Source of the DNA: Prochlorococcus sp. AG-347-J22
Lineage (GTDB): Bacteria > Cyanobacteriota > Cyanobacteriia > PCC-6307 > Cyanobiaceae
Direction of reading: 5' to 3'
Assembly: GCA_003279005.1 (NCBI GenBank)
Contig: QCBY01000005.1
Coordinates: 1-64,000, forward strand
Length of the DNA: 64,000 nucleotides
The notes under the pieces are model-generated. The model saw only the letters and a list, made by a program, of their open reading frames with translations. It made no database searches and was not told the origin of the DNA. Below, piece after piece: positions 54,128 to 64,000 of this stretch (positions are counted from its first letter, which is position 1; each line of letters opens with the position of its first letter). Both the position numbers and the translations under genes were made by a program.

Positions 54128-54133
54128 ATTATA
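54128..54133 (-). promoter_or_regulatory. Minus-10 promoter element of the DUF4278 gene
   Basis: TATAAT on the reverse strand, placing the transcription start about 54121, inside the NtcA palindrome, and giving a leader of roughly 90 nt that contains the riboswitch. Confidence 0.6.
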
Positions 54134-54284
54134 AACGTATTTTTGCCTTACTGTCCAGGTTTCACAGAAAGATACAATTTTTTAATTTTTTTTTAATTAT
54201 TATCTTAAGTTAATTTTATTATGATTTATAGCTAAAAGGTATTAGGTTTATAGTTGATTTCGGCTTTTTAATTAATTTGATTTT

Positions 54285-54545
54285 ATGACAGGATTTTTAT
54301 ATTTTTTGGGTAATACTTTAAGGTGGCCCGCTTTAAAACCAAAAGAATTTTTTTCTTTACATACTTATTTTATTATCATTTATTTGATAACTTTTACATT
54401 AAGTAAAAATGAAGTTAACCAATCAAATTTAGTATTTACGATTGGAATTTTAGCTCCACTCTTAATAGCTATAGGTCAAGGCCTTCCCATAAATTGCCTA
54501 GATTTTAAATCATCATTAACTAAAGAATTAAGCAAAGAGTCGTAA
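54285..54545 (+). CDS. Small membrane protein (86 aa), hypothetical
   Basis: MTGFLYFLGNTLRWPALKPK... with two hydrophobic segments: TYFIIIYLITFTL and TIGILAPLLIAIGQGL. Likely a two-span inner-membrane or thylakoid protein. ATG follows the AT-rich gap after the DUF4278 leader. No family recognised. Confidence 0.6.
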   Translation: MTGFLYFLGNTLRWPALKPKEFFSLHTYFIIIYLITFTLSKNEVNQSNLVFTIGILAPLLIAIGQGLPINCLDFKSSLTKELSKES

Positions 54546-54563
54546 AAATATTTTAAAAACAGC

Positions 54564-54809
54564 TCACAAAACTTGGACTACTTCGCTTATTTCAGGGATC
54601 ATTTCTTTTAGCTTTCTTTCTATTCCCATTTTTAATGTCATGGTACTACTTGGGCAGCTTCCACATGCTCCCTGAAGTCTTACTTTTACAATGGGACCAT
54701 CAATTTCTACTATTTCTACATTACCTCCATCTGATATCAAGAAAGGTCTCAGTTCATCTAAAACCGTTTCTACATTTTCATTTGTAAGTGGTAATGTTTC
54801 AGTACTCAT
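54564..54809 (-). CDS. nfuA: NifU-like Fe-S scaffold (Nfu)
   Basis: 81-aa C-terminal NifU domain protein that carries Fe-S clusters to targets, notably photosystem I in cyanobacteria. The essential motif [22 protein letters not shown] (Cys49, Cys52) is intact; [14 protein letters not shown] is the domain start. Stand-alone leftward gene. Confidence 0.95.
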   Translation of the reverse strand: MSTETLPLTNENVETVLDELRPFLISDGGNVEIVEIDGPIVKVRLQGACGSCPSSTMTLKMGIERKLKEMIPEISEVVQVL

Positions 54810-54881
54810 AATTTTAAATTAACTATATAATAAGCCTAGAAAAAAATGTGACTAATTGCAAAAAAAAATAATTTTTCTGTT

Positions 54882-56375
54882 GTGACTTCTAAAAACTTCT
54901 TAAATAAAAATAATAGTTATGATGCGATATTGGTAGGGGCAGGAATAATGAGCGGAACACTTGCGTTATTAATTACAGAGATTTTACCTTCAATAAAAAT
55001 ATTAATTATAGAAAAATTAAATAAACCAGGTAGTGAAAGTACTGGTGCATTTAATAATGCAGGAACTGGTCACGCTGCAAATTGCGAATTAAATTACACA
55101 CCCTTAAATGAAAATGGAGATTTACAAATAGATAAAGCCCTTTCCATAAATCGTTCCTTTGAAAATTCAATGTCTTTATGGGCCTCATTATATGCAACTG
55201 GGAAGATAGATATTAAAAAATTCTTTAAATTTATTCCTCACATAAGTTTTGTCACCGGTAAGGAAAATATTTCTTTTTTAAAAAAAAGATTCAAAGCAAT
55301 GTCTGAATATCCAGAGTTTGCAGATATGGAATTTTCATCATCTTTTAATCAAATAAAATCATGGGCACCCCTTATTACCAGTAGTAGAAATCCATTAGAT
55401 AAAATTGCAGCTACTCGAATAAAAAGAGGAACAGATATCAATTTTGAGGCTTTAACAAGAGAATATCTAACCTATATTTCTAAGAATAAAAATGTAGAAA
55501 TTAGTTACAACACAGAATTAATAGATTTAAAGAAAACAGATAAAAAAAAATGGGAATTAAAAGTTCGTTCACTAGGTAGGGTAGTTTCTCTTAGCACTTC
55601 ATACGTTTTCCTAGGGGCTGGTGGCAAAACGATAAACTTTTTGCAAAAATCTAAAATTCCAGAAGCTAAAATGTATGGTGGTTTTCCTGTTAGTGGAAAA
55701 TGGCTTATTTGTGAGGAAAAGTCTTTAACGGAAAAACATAATGCAAAAGTTTATGGGAAAGCAAATATAGGATCACCTCCAATGTCAGTACCTCATTTAG
55801 ATACAAGATGGATTGAAGGCAAAAAATTTCTTCTCTATGGTCCTTTTGCTGGTTTCACGACTAAATTCTTAAAAAAAGGATCTTATTTTGATTTATTTAG
55901 TTCTATAAAAAAAAATAATTTATTTTCTATGCTTGATGTTGGGATAAAAAATAAAGACTTAATTAATTATCTTTTTTCACAATCTCTCAAGAACCATAAT
56001 TCCAGAGTTGAAAACTTAAGGCATATGATGCCCTCAGCTGATCCTTCGAATTGGTATTTAGAGAATGCTGGACAAAGAGTTCAAATAATTAAAAAAACTG
56101 AAGATGGAGGTTCTCTCCGGTTTGGGACAGAAATTGTTAATTCGAAAGATGGCTCACTTTCTGCTTTGTTAGGGGCTTCTCCGGGAGCAAGTACAGCAGT
56201 TACTATAATGATTCAGGTTTTAAAAAAATCTTGCATTTTTAAATCTGATAAAATACATCTTGAGAAGAAAATAAGTCATTTACTTTATGAATCAGAATTA
56301 AAGAATGAAAGTGATACTAATTTTTTAGTAAAGATTAAAAAAAGAAATAATTCTATTTTAGGTTTCCATCCATAA
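54882..56375 (+). CDS. mqo: Malate:quinone oxidoreductase
   Basis: FAD-dependent membrane-peripheral enzyme oxidising malate and reducing quinone. N-terminal FAD motif [47 protein letters not shown]-region [15 protein letters not shown]-terminal [27 protein letters not shown]. 497 aa. Begins with GTG. Substitutes for a soluble malate dehydrogenase in these cells. Confidence 0.95.
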   Translation: MTSKNFLNKNNSYDAILVGAGIMSGTLALLITEILPSIKILIIEKLNKPGSESTGAFNNAGTGHAANCELNYTPLNENGDLQIDKALSINRSFENSMSLWASLYATGKIDIKKFFKFIPHISFVTGKENISFLKKRFKAMSEYPEFADMEFSSSFNQIKSWAPLITSSRNPLDKIAATRIKRGTDINFEALTREYLTYISKNKNVEISYNTELIDLKKTDKKKWELKVRSLGRVVSLSTSYVFLGAGGKTINFLQKSKIPEAKMYGGFPVSGKWLICEEKSLTEKHNAKVYGKANIGSPPMSVPHLDTRWIEGKKFLLYGPFAGFTTKFLKKGSYFDLFSSIKKNNLFSMLDVGIKNKDLINYLFSQSLKNHNSRVENLRHMMPSADPSNWYLENAGQRVQIIKKTEDGGSLRFGTEIVNSKDGSLSALLGASPGASTAVTIMIQVLKKSCIFKSDKIHLEKKISHLLYESELKNESDTNFLVKIKKRNNSILGFHP

Positions 56376-56430
56376 TCTTAATTAGCTAAAATTTGCAAAG
56401 AGAATAACACAAAGGTTGTTTTAATTTTAT

Positions 56431-58239
56431 ATGACTAATATCTCAGTTTCAAAAATAAGGAATTTTTGCATTATAGCTCATATTGATCATGGTAAATCTA
56501 CTCTCGCAGATAGGTTACTTCAAGACACAGGTACTGTGAAACCAAGGGATATGCAGGACCAGTTTTTGGATAATATGGATCTTGAAAGAGAAAGGGGCAT
56601 AACAATTAAACTACAAGCAGCTAGGATGAAATATGAAGCAGAAGATTCTCAAGAATATATTTTAAATTTAATTGATACACCAGGACATGTTGATTTTTCT
56701 TATGAAGTAAGTAGATCTTTGCAGGCTTGTGAAGGTGCTTTATTAGTCGTTGATGCGAGTCAAGGTGTAGAAGCTCAAACTTTAGCTAATGTATATCTTG
56801 CACTTGAAAATAATTTAGAAATTATTCCTGTTTTAAATAAGGTTGATTTGCCTGGTGCAGATGCGGAAAAAATAAAGCAAGAAATTGAAGAGATAATTGG
56901 ACTAGATACATCTAATGCTATAAATTGCTCTGCTAAAACGGGAGAAGGCATTAAAGATATATTGGAAGCTGTTGTTGGTAGAATCCCCCCTCCTCAAGAT
57001 GAGATAAAATCTCCTACTAAGGCACTTATTTTTGATTCTTATTATGATCCTTATAGAGGTGTAATTGTATACTTCAGAGTAATATCTGGATCAATTAATA
57101 GAAAAGATAAAATCTTACTTATGGCTAGTAAGAAACAATATGAATTAGATGAAATCGGAATAATGGCTCCTGATGAGAAACAAGTTAATGAACTTCATGC
57201 AGGAGAAGTTGGTTATCTAGCCGCCTCTATTAAGTCAGTCGCTGATGCAAGAGTAGGAGATACGATTACACTATTAAATTCCCCCGCTGAAGATCCACTT
57301 CCTGGATATAAAACAGCAAATCCAATGGTTTTTTGTGGATTATTTCCAACCGATGCAGATCAGTATCCAGATTTAAGAGAGTCATTAGAAAAACTTCAAT
57401 TATCTGATGCGGCACTTAAGTATGAACCTGAGACTAGCAGTGCTATGGGATTTGGATTTAGGTGTGGATTTTTAGGATTACTGCACATGGAAATTGTTCA
57501 GGAAAGATTGGAGAGAGAATATGATTTAGATCTGATTGTAACTGCACCTTCAGTAATCTATAAAATTAATTTAAATGATAATGAACAAATCTTTATTGAT
57601 AATCCCTCGACAATTCCAGATCCACAATCAAGAGAATCAATAGAAGAACCCTATGTGAAAATGGAAATTTATTCTCCTAACGAATTTAACGGAACACTAA
57701 TGGGTTTATGCCAAGAAAGAAGAGGAGTTTTTATTGATATGAAATACATAACAACTGAAAGAGTGACTTTGATTTATGAAATACCTTTAGCAGAAGTTGT
57801 TACAGACTTTTTTGATCAAATGAAAAGTAGAACTCAAGGATATGCATCAATGGAATATCATTTGATTGGCTACAGAAAAAATGATCTAGTTAGATTAGAT
57901 GTGCTTATAAATTCTGAAAGAGCTGATCCTTTAACTTCAATTGTTCATAGAGATAAGGCTTATGGCATAGGCAGAGGATTAGTTGAAAAATTAAAGGATT
58001 TAATACCGAAACAACAATTTAAAATACCTATTCAGGCTTCAATAGGTAGCCGTGTTATTGCGAGTGAAAGTATAAGTGCACTAAGAAAAGATGTTCTTTC
58101 CAAGTGCTATGGGGGTGATATTTCTAGAAAAAAGAAACTTTTAAAAAAGCAAGCTAAAGGGAAAAAGAGGATGAAGGCGATGGGTAAAGTTGATGTACCT
58201 CAAGAAGCTTTTATGGCAGTCCTGAAATTAAATCAGTAA
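56431..58239 (+). CDS. lepA: Translation elongation factor 4 (back-translocating GTPase)
   Basis: EF4/LepA: G1 [17 protein letters not shown]2 RERGITIK, G3 DTPGHVDF, G4 NKVDLPGAD, then domains with [43 protein letters not shown] and the C-terminal LepA-specific [25 protein letters not shown]. 602 aa; complete. Confidence 0.98.
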   Translation: MTNISVSKIRNFCIIAHIDHGKSTLADRLLQDTGTVKPRDMQDQFLDNMDLERERGITIKLQAARMKYEAEDSQEYILNLIDTPGHVDFSYEVSRSLQACEGALLVVDASQGVEAQTLANVYLALENNLEIIPVLNKVDLPGADAEKIKQEIEEIIGLDTSNAINCSAKTGEGIKDILEAVVGRIPPPQDEIKSPTKALIFDSYYDPYRGVIVYFRVISGSINRKDKILLMASKKQYELDEIGIMAPDEKQVNELHAGEVGYLAASIKSVADARVGDTITLLNSPAEDPLPGYKTANPMVFCGLFPTDADQYPDLRESLEKLQLSDAALKYEPETSSAMGFGFRCGFLGLLHMEIVQERLEREYDLDLIVTAPSVIYKINLNDNEQIFIDNPSTIPDPQSRESIEEPYVKMEIYSPNEFNGTLMGLCQERRGVFIDMKYITTERVTLIYEIPLAEVVTDFFDQMKSRTQGYASMEYHLIGYRKNDLVRLDVLINSERADPLTSIVHRDKAYGIGRGLVEKLKDLIPKQQFKIPIQASIGSRVIASESISALRKDVLSKCYGGDISRKKKLLKKQAKGKKRMKAMGKVDVPQEAFMAVLKLNQ

Positions 58240-58320
58240 TTAATTTCAAATTAAAAACCAAAAGCTATCTTATCTTTTTACAAGGGCTATATTTTAGTTG
58301 ATTAGAGTAATAATAAAGTT

Positions 58321-59154
58321 GTGAACGTTAACTCCTCAAATCAAGTTGCTCAGAATATTAGGAGAGTTGGATTTTTAATTGTATTTTCATACCTTTTAAT
58401 AGTGTTAATTATGAAAGTATTAGAGGCTAACAACTTTTTTGGTTATTCTTTATCTTCATTTAGTAGCGATATTTTTGCACCACCTTCCCTGAAACATTTA
58501 TGTGGAACCGATAGATTAGGAAGGGATGTTTGTTTAAGAACTTTACAAGGATCTTCTATAGCTGTAGAAGTTGTGTTCCTCGCCATTTTCTTTGCGTTAA
58601 TTTTAGGTTTACCATTAGGTTTATTGAGCGGATATTGGGGTGGGATACTTGATAAATGCTTGTCACTTGTAATGGACACTATTTTTTCAATACCGGTTAT
58701 TTTACTTTCAGTAGTTGTAGCTTTTGTATTGGGCAAAGGGATTATCAATGCTTCCATAGCATTATGCATAGTTTATTCTCCTCAATATTTTAGGTTAATT
58801 AGAAATCAAACAATATTAATAAAATCAGAGACATATGTTGAAGCCGCAAGAGTTTCGGGTGCTGATGTTAAAACTATAGTTTTTAAATATATCCTTCCAA
58901 ATGTAATAACTCCTTTGCCCATCCTCCTAACGTTAAATGCTGCTGATGCAGTTTTAGTATTGGGAAGTTTAGGCTTTCTAGGTTTAGGAGTACCCGCAGA
59001 TGTCCCAGAATGGGGTAGTGACCTTAATCTTGCTCTAGCAGCACTACCTACTGGAATATGGTGGACTGCGTTATTCCCTGGATTAGCAATGTTTTTCTTA
59101 GTCTTAGGCCTTTCTTTTATTGGGGAAGAAATTGAAAATATTTTTGAGAAATGA
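58321..59154 (+). CDS. ABC transporter permease, DppC/OppC type
   Basis: Inner-membrane permease for peptide, nickel or similar substrates. FGTDRLGRDV-like motif (LCGTDRLGRDVCLRTLQG), six predicted membrane segments, and the EAA loop YVEAARVSGADVKTIVFKYILPNVITPLPIL. C-terminal LGLGVPADVPEWG. GTG start. Partners (DppB, ATPases) are not adjacent, so the substrate is unknown. Confidence 0.88.
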   Translation: MNVNSSNQVAQNIRRVGFLIVFSYLLIVLIMKVLEANNFFGYSLSSFSSDIFAPPSLKHLCGTDRLGRDVCLRTLQGSSIAVEVVFLAIFFALILGLPLGLLSGYWGGILDKCLSLVMDTIFSIPVILLSVVVAFVLGKGIINASIALCIVYSPQYFRLIRNQTILIKSETYVEAARVSGADVKTIVFKYILPNVITPLPILLTLNAADAVLVLGSLGFLGLGVPADVPEWGSDLNLALAALPTGIWWTALFPGLAMFFLVLGLSFIGEEIENIFEK

Positions 59155-59172
59155 TAGTTAATATTATATTTT

Positions 59173-59844
59173 TTAGTTATTAATAACTTCGTCTATTTCT
59201 CCAAACTTATTAAGTTTTGGATATTTAGTACCAGAATTTCTGTAAATTGAAGCTAACTCTGGGTAACTCCATTCAAATAATGTCTTTCGGTATTCATTAG
59301 GACTTAAACCTTCTCCATTAACAGGAAGCAGGCCCTTACTTTGTCTTTGGCGAATAGCTTCAAAAAGTAAAATAGATGCTGCTACGGAAACATTTAAAGA
59401 TTGGACCATTCCTGTCATAGGGATAAATATTGATTCATCAACTTTTGAAATGAGTTCATCACTCAATCCCCACTTTTCCGCTCCTAGCACAAAACAAGTA
59501 TTTTCTGAATAGTCAAAATTTTTGAAATCAGACGAGCTTTCACTGAGTGTAGTTCCATATAATTTAAAACCTCTTTTCTTTAGTTCAGATACTGCAGAAA
59601 TTATTGACTCATGATTATTTAACTTTATCCATTTTTGACTACCTTGAGCTGTACTGTTAAATGTTTTAACTTCATCTCTTTCACAAATGAAATTTGCTTC
59701 AAAAACCCCTGCTGCATCACATGTTCTTAATATTGCAGATAAGTTGTGAGGCTTATTTACTGCTTCTACTAGAACTGTTAAGTTTTTCATGCGGCAATTT
59801 AATACATTTTTTATGCGCTCAAACCTTCTTGGCAAAATTGACAT
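59173..59844 (-). CDS. trmH: tRNA (guanosine-2'-O-)-methyltransferase
   Basis: SPOUT-fold 2'-O-methylase acting on G18 of tRNA. NLSAILRTCDAAGVFEANFI, NAQG-type STAQGSQKWIKL, ENTCFVLGAEKWGLSDELI and the knotted-domain end SLNVSVAASILLFEAIRQRQ are canonical. 223 aa. Confidence 0.93.
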   Translation of the reverse strand: MSILPRRFERIKNVLNCRMKNLTVLVEAVNKPHNLSAILRTCDAAGVFEANFICERDEVKTFNSTAQGSQKWIKLNNHESIISAVSELKKRGFKLYGTTLSESSSDFKNFDYSENTCFVLGAEKWGLSDELISKVDESIFIPMTGMVQSLNVSVAASILLFEAIRQRQSKGLLPVNGEGLSPNEYRKTLFEWSYPELASIYRNSGTKYPKLNKFGEIDEVINN

Positions 59845-59968
59845 TTTAAAAATGCTTAAATAATTAATACAATTATATGCATTCCAATAAAAGATAATTC
59901 AAATTAAATTTAGTGAATATTTTGATGGTTAGATAGTTTATAATAGATAAAAGAGTGGAAGTGACTAA

Positions 59969-60172
59969 ATGGCTTACTTTGAATGGGATTATACAGTTAT
60001 AACGAGTATGGTTGAGTCTCAAGGATGGACATTACCTGATCGTGGTACAAAAGAATGGGATCAGTTCAATGATGAGCTTGGGGAAACGATGAGAGGGGTA
60101 GGAATTGTTTTTGAAAAATACTGTAAATTTTCACCAGATGTTGGAGAAGGTGTTCATCTCTTCGACGATTGA
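59969..60172 (+). CDS. Small conserved-looking protein (67 aa)
   Basis: MAYFEWDYTVITSMVESQGWTLPDRGTKEW... ending GEGVHLFDD. TATAAT lies at 59939-59944 with GTGGAAGTG before the ATG, good expression signals. Acidic, soluble; no recognised domain. Followed by a hairpin. Confidence 0.6.
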   Translation: MAYFEWDYTVITSMVESQGWTLPDRGTKEWDQFNDELGETMRGVGIVFEKYCKFSPDVGEGVHLFDD

Positions 60173-60193
60173 AACTTTTGAAATTAATTTTTA

Positions 60194-60223
60194 AACCATT
60201 GATGTATCCCTTTATCAATGGTT
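60194..60223 (+). terminator. Hairpin after the 67-aa gene
   Basis: AACCATTGAT and ATCAATGGTT form a perfect 10-bp stem around GTATCCCTTT, followed only by an A/T-rich tail. Probable terminator or processed 3' end. Confidence 0.55.
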
Positions 60224-60402
60224 ATTAACTACCAAGATAAGGGAATTTTGATTGAATTAGAGAGAGAGATTATTAAGGTTTTATAAAGCTTATTTTTAAA
60301 AATCTAAGGATAAGATTCATAAAAATTTTTTTTAGAAAGCTTTTAATTTTATTTTGCCCACAGAAATGTTATTTAAATTTTATATTTATAGTAAAAGTTT
60401 AA

Positions 60403-60795
60403 ATGCAGAATAAATTTATTTTTTTGTTTGATGGTGGTTGTCCACTTTGTCTTAGAGAAACTAAGTTCTTAAAAAAGAAAGACTTTTTAAACAAAATTAA
60501 ATTCATTGATATCAATAATGATAGTTATAATCCTTCACTCTATCAGGACATTTCTTATCAAGAAGCAATGTCAAATCTTCATGGGATTTTAGAAAATGGA
60601 GAAATCATCAAAGGTCTAGAAGTACTCGCATATTCATATGAATTAATAGGTCTTGGTTGGGTTTACTATCCTTTAAAAATTGAATTTCTAGCTCCACTTT
60701 TAAGATTAATTTACAAATATTGGGCAAAATATAGACTTAAAATTACTGGTAGATCAAATATTCAAAAACTCTGTAAATCTGAATGTAAGCAATAA
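60403..60795 (+). CDS. DCC family thiol-disulfide oxidoreductase (DUF393)
   Basis: 130-aa thioredoxin-like protein whose N-terminal FLFDGGCPLCLRETKFL contains the Cys-Pro-Leu-Cys redox site, with IKFIDINND and HGILENGEIIKGLEVLAYSYELIG typical of the family. First gene of a four-gene operon with TIGR03643, DUF2256 and the photolyase; likely a redox partner of that system. Confidence 0.9.
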   Translation: MQNKFIFLFDGGCPLCLRETKFLKKKDFLNKIKFIDINNDSYNPSLYQDISYQEAMSNLHGILENGEIIKGLEVLAYSYELIGLGWVYYPLKIEFLAPLLRLIYKYWAKYRLKITGRSNIQKLCKSECKQ

Positions 60796-60797
60796 TT

Positions 60798-61034
60798 ATG
60801 GAAATTATTGACATAGATAGAATAATTGAGATGTGTTGGGAGGATAGAACCCCTTTTGATGCGATTGAATATCAATTTGGTCTAACAGAAGATGAAGCCA
60901 TAAAAATCATGAGAAATAACCTTAAGCCAAAATCATTTAAAGTTTGGAGGAAAAGAGTTTCAGGGAGAAAAACAAAACATATGGAATTAAAAGATTCGAA
61001 TAGATTTAAATCAACACATAAAAGAAAATTATAA
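60798..61034 (+). CDS. TIGR03643 family protein
   Basis: 78-aa protein DIDRIIEMCWEDRTPFDAIEYQFGLTEDEAIKIM... with a winged-helix-like start and basic C-terminus, matching TIGR03643, which regularly accompanies cryptochrome-like photolyases. Two bases after the DUF393 gene and three before the DUF2256 gene. Confidence 0.9.
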   Translation: MEIIDIDRIIEMCWEDRTPFDAIEYQFGLTEDEAIKIMRNNLKPKSFKVWRKRVSGRKTKHMELKDSNRFKSTHKRKL

Positions 61035-61037
61035 ATT

Positions 61038-61169
61038 TTGAAGTATTTACCAAGTAAAATTTGTCCTGTTTGTAAAAGGCCATTTGATTGGCGAAAAAAA
61101 TGGAAAGATTGTTGGGATGAAGTTAAATATTGTTCAAATAGATGCAGAAATAGGAAAGCATCGATATGA
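61038..61169 (+). CDS. DUF2256 zinc-ribbon-like protein (43 aa), not in the ORF track
   Basis: TTG-start [25 protein letters not shown]... with CPVC and YCSNRC cysteine pairs, the DUF2256 pattern. It is short, so the track missed it. Its TGA overlaps the photolyase ATG (ATGA), and it lies three bases after the TIGR03643 gene. Probably a metal-binding partner of the photolyase. Confidence 0.85.
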   Translation: MKYLPSKICPVCKRPFDWRKKWKDCWDEVKYCSNRCRNRKASI

Positions 61170-62656
61170 ATCAAATATCAATAATATTGCCAAATCAAAT
61201 TTTCAGAGAAAGTCCAATCTTAAAATTAAATTGCGAAATTGTGATGATAGAAGATTCATTATATTTTGGGAATGATAAATATTTTAAGTTAACTAATCAT
61301 AAAAATAAATTGATTTTTCATAAAGCCTCAATGCTCTCATATAAAAAATATCTAGAAATTTTAGGTCATAAAGTTTTTTATATTGAGAACAAAAATAATC
61401 TTTCAACATTTGATTATCTATCAAAATATTTAGATAAAAAGTATCAAAAGTTAAATATTATAAACCCGCATGATTTTTTAATTATGAAGAGAATAAATAG
61501 ATTTGTTGAGGTCAATAATCTTAAATTACAAGTTTTTAGTTCCCCCATGTTTCTTACTAATGAAGATTTAAGAGAGTCTTTTAGATCCAATCCAAAAAAA
61601 CCATTAATGGGCAGATTTTATGAGAATCAAAGAAGAAGTCTAAATATTTTAATGAAACCTGATAACTCGCCTCAAGGCGGTAAATGGAGTTTTGATGAAT
61701 TAAATAGAAAGAAATTACCCAAGAATATAGATATTCCTGAGATCCCAAAATTACCAAAAAATGAGTTTGTAAATCTTGCTGAAAAGATAGTTTCTAATTT
61801 AAATATAGAGTGTATTGGTGAAAGTAATTATTTTATATATCCAACTTCTTTTGAAGAAGCAGATAAATGGCTTAATGATTTTTTTAAAACTAGATTTTTT
61901 TTATTTGGAGATTATGAAGATGCAATTAGTAAGGAAAAAGTTTTTTTGTGGCATAGTTTGCTTTCTCCTCTTTTAAATAGTGGTCTATTAACCCCAAAAG
62001 AAATTATTAATAAAGCATTAGTTTATGGCGAAAAAAATAAAGTTCCTCTTAATTCTTTGGAAGGTTTCATTCGTCAAGTTATTGGATGGAGAGAATTTAT
62101 TTGCCTGGTTTATGAAAAATATGGAACAAAAATGCGTACTACCAATTTTTGGAATTTTGATAACAAGCCGATGCCTGATTCTTTTTATGATGGAACCACA
62201 GGCATAGAGCCAGTAGATAATGTTATAAAAAATATTATTAAATATGGATATTGCCATCATATTGAAAGACTAATGATTATTGGTAACTTTATGCTTTTAT
62301 GTCGCATACATCCTGATCAAGTTTACAAATGGTTTATGGAAATGTTTATTGATTCTTACGATTGGGTTATGGTTCCAAATGTTTACGGAATGAGCCAGTT
62401 TAGTGATGGAGGTATCTTTTCTACAAAACCTTATATTTCTAGCTCAAATTATGTTAAAAAAATGTCTGATTATAAAAGTGGTCCTTGGTGTTCAATCTGG
62501 GATGGCTTATTTTGGAAATTTATTAAAGATAATGAAACATACTTTAGAAAACAATACAGGCTAGCAATGTTAACAAGGAATTTAGATAAGATGAGTGAGG
62601 AAAAGTTAAATTGCCATTTAAGAATAGCTGAGGAATTTATTAGTAAACTTTATTAA
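61166..62656 (+). CDS. Cryptochrome/photolyase-related protein, FeS-BCP type ((6-4) photolyase-like)
   Basis: 496-aa member of the DPRP family. The N-terminus [13 protein letters not shown] replaces the usual WFRxDLR opening; [20 protein letters not shown] and [16 protein letters not shown] follow; the FAD domain contains [63 protein letters not shown] and conserved cysteines near the C-terminus, as in proteins with a [4Fe-4S] cluster and (6-4) photoproduct repair. Operon with the three small genes above. Different subfamily from the photolyase at 9.9 kb. Confidence 0.88.
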   Translation: MNQISIILPNQIFRESPILKLNCEIVMIEDSLYFGNDKYFKLTNHKNKLIFHKASMLSYKKYLEILGHKVFYIENKNNLSTFDYLSKYLDKKYQKLNIINPHDFLIMKRINRFVEVNNLKLQVFSSPMFLTNEDLRESFRSNPKKPLMGRFYENQRRSLNILMKPDNSPQGGKWSFDELNRKKLPKNIDIPEIPKLPKNEFVNLAEKIVSNLNIECIGESNYFIYPTSFEEADKWLNDFFKTRFFLFGDYEDAISKEKVFLWHSLLSPLLNSGLLTPKEIINKALVYGEKNKVPLNSLEGFIRQVIGWREFICLVYEKYGTKMRTTNFWNFDNKPMPDSFYDGTTGIEPVDNVIKNIIKYGYCHHIERLMIIGNFMLLCRIHPDQVYKWFMEMFIDSYDWVMVPNVYGMSQFSDGGIFSTKPYISSSNYVKKMSDYKSGPWCSIWDGLFWKFIKDNETYFRKQYRLAMLTRNLDKMSEEKLNCHLRIAEEFISKLY

Positions 62657-62787
62657 ATATAAGATTTAAATTAACAAATTTAAAAACTTAAGAGAACCTT
62701 ATATAGTTACGAAATATCAAAAGAATGTGTTAATTTATACTATATTAAAGGTTTGAAAAATCTTAAAACTTTTTATTTACATAATTA

Positions 62788-62931
62788 ATGCAATACAACA
62801 AAGATAATAACGATAAGATTTTTTCTGGTGAAAAACTTCACTCTTTAAATATCTTTTTATTTTTGGGATTTAATCTAACACTAGTGACAGTTCTTGCTTT
62901 TATTTGGTTCAACACTTCAATTAATAGTTAA
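62788..62931 (+). CDS. Small single-span membrane protein (47 aa), not in the ORF track
   Basis: MQYNKDNNDKIFSGEKLHSL... with one hydrophobic helix NIFLFLGFNLTLVTVLAFIWF and polar ends. It precedes rsmB by 60 bases in the same frame. Real gene likely, because the sequence has the charged head and hydrophobic tail of a designed membrane peptide. Function unknown. Confidence 0.55.
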   Translation: MQYNKDNNDKIFSGEKLHSLNIFLFLGFNLTLVTVLAFIWFNTSINS

Positions 62932-62991
62932 GTTAAATATTCTTATAAAAGAGTATATTTAGCTTGTATACCTAAACAACATTTTGATACT

Positions 62992-64000
62992 TTGGCTAAA
63001 GGATACCTTCAAAGGAAAGCATCTTGGGAAATTCTTTTAAAGGTCAGTTCTGGAATTTATTCAGATCATGCATTAGAAAAGGTTGTAAAATACTATAATT
63101 TTAATTCATTAGATATAGCCTTCATAACTGAATTATCTTTTGGATGTATAAGGTATAGAAATCTCCTTGACCTTTGGATAGACCATATATCCAGAATTTC
63201 CCACCAGAAGCAACCTCCAAAACTTAGATGGCTTTTACATATTGGTTTATATCAATTATTAAAAATGGATAAAATTCCTTTTTCTGCAGCTATATCCTCC
63301 ACAGTAGAGGTAGCAAAGAGAACTGAATTAAAAGGTTTAGCGGGAACTGTAAACGCAATATTAAGAAATACTATTAGAAATATAAAAAAAGAAAACTTTC
63401 CAAAAATATCATCCAATGAAATGGAGCGTTTGTCATATCTTGAGTCATTGCCTTTATGGCTGGTAAATGAAATTGTTAATTGGTTAGGAATAGAAGAAGC
63501 TAAAAATGTGGTTAAGGCATTTAATAAAAAACCTTCAATTGATTTACGAATCAATTCTCTGAAAACTGATTTAAATAAATTTTTGAAAGAACTTAATGAC
63601 TGTAATATTAATGCAGAACCTATCAATCAATTAAATGATGGGGTTGCTTTAAATTCGAATCCAAGATCTATAAAAAGCCTTCCAGGTTACAAAGATGGTA
63701 TGTGGGTAGTTCAGGATAGATCTTCTCAATGGATCGCCCCCCTTTTGAATCCAATGAAAGGAGAAAAGATATTGGATGCTTGCTCTGCCCCTGGTAGTAA
63801 AACAACTCATTTGGCAGCCTTGGCGAATGATGATGCTGAAATCCTTGCTGTAGATAGATCTGAAAAAAGATTGAAAATTCTACAGTCAAATTTAGAAAGA
63901 TTAAATATAAAAAGTGTTAAAACTTTTAAAGCGGATGCTACAAGTTTGATTGATTTAAGGCCAAATCTTATCTCTTATTTTGATAAAATTTTAATCGATG
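62992..64000 (+). CDS. rsmB: 16S rRNA (cytosine-967-C5)-methyltransferase, 5' part (cut by window edge)
   Basis: N-terminal NusB-like RNA-binding domain (KASWEILLKVSSGIYSDHAL, RYRNLLDLWIDHISR, LHIGLYQLLKMDKIPFSAAISSTVEVAKR) followed by the Rossmann methyltransferase: GMWVVQDRSSQWIAPLLNPMKGEKILDACSAPGSKTTHLA. The frame is open to the window end. A TTG at 62992 (MAKGYLQRKASW) is the best start; there is no in-frame ATG. Minus-strand ORFs of the track here are shadows. Confidence 0.92.
   Translation, partial: MAKGYLQRKASWEILLKVSSGIYSDHALEKVVKYYNFNSLDIAFITELSFGCIRYRNLLDLWIDHISRISHQKQPPKLRWLLHIGLYQLLKMDKIPFSAAISSTVEVAKRTELKGLAGTVNAILRNTIRNIKKENFPKISSNEMERLSYLESLPLWLVNEIVNWLGIEEAKNVVKAFNKKPSIDLRINSLKTDLNKFLKELNDCNINAEPINQLNDGVALNSNPRSIKSLPGYKDGMWVVQDRSSQWIAPLLNPMKGEKILDACSAPGSKTTHLAALANDDAEILAVDRSEKRLKILQSNLERLNIKSVKTFKADATSLIDLRPNLISYFDKILID

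Overview
The window looks like a high-light-adapted Prochlorococcus chromosome. It is very AT-rich, genes are tightly packed with frequent TTG/GTG starts and ATGA or TAATG overlaps, and it carries picocyanobacterial hallmarks: the pipX-yggS pair followed by sepF, a DUF1823 protein, a murE with the meso-DAP specificity motif, and a glutamine-II riboswitch in front of a DUF4278 small protein. All assignments were made by reading motifs and translations; no database search was run.

Layout. (1) 1-7.4 kb: a cell-surface sugar island for nonulosonic (sialic-acid-like) acid synthesis: neuA (cut by the window edge), an ATP-grasp ligase, a D-2-hydroxyacid dehydrogenase, a PLP aminotransferase, neuB, neuC and a protein with a fucosyltransferase-like HxRxGD motif. 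(2) 7.5-13 kb: a small protein, a structured intergenic region ending in a strong terminator (candidate sRNA), a prolyl iminopeptidase, two small proteins, a photolyase, tenA and thiD. (3) 13-17.9 kb: a low-density stretch of micro-ORFs and decayed genes, including an ABM-like gene with in-frame stops, a second gene with in-frame stops, and a frameshifted copy of a small gene that is intact at 21.4 kb. (4) 17.9-27.9 kb: an accessory segment with an FkbM methyltransferase, a Cas4/RecB-like PD-(D/E)XK nuclease, a stand-alone domain resembling the N-terminus of restriction endonucleases, a SIMPL protein of higher GC, and a four-gene overlapping operon: C5 DNA methyltransferase, GHKL/MORC-like ATPase, Z1 P-loop ATPase and DUF4420 PD-(D/E)XK nuclease. 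It ends directly at the 3' end of a tRNA-Thr gene. (5) 27.9-64 kb: core genome: tRNA-Thr, tRNA-Tyr, aroQ, miaE, cobI, der, ecfT-like, pipX, yggS, sepF, proC, recO, deoC, hpf, lipB, an acyl-CoA ligase, pdhC, queA, cysK, two Cys/Met-metabolism PLP enzymes, rpsD, yidD, murE, arsM-like, the riboswitch gene, nfu, mqo, lepA, trmH, a cryptochrome-like photolyase operon and the start of rsmB.

The most system-like finding is the methyltransferase-MORC-Z1-DUF4420 operon. It belongs to a class predicted by comparative genomics to be a restriction/defence system; here it is a compact variant beside a tRNA. The second is the nitrogen-control leader of the DUF4278 (PirA-like) gene: a perfect NtcA palindrome lies just downstream of a TATAAT box and is followed by a glutamine-II riboswitch. 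That layout suggests NtcA repression plus glutamine activation. PipX, the NtcA co-activator, is encoded in the same window.
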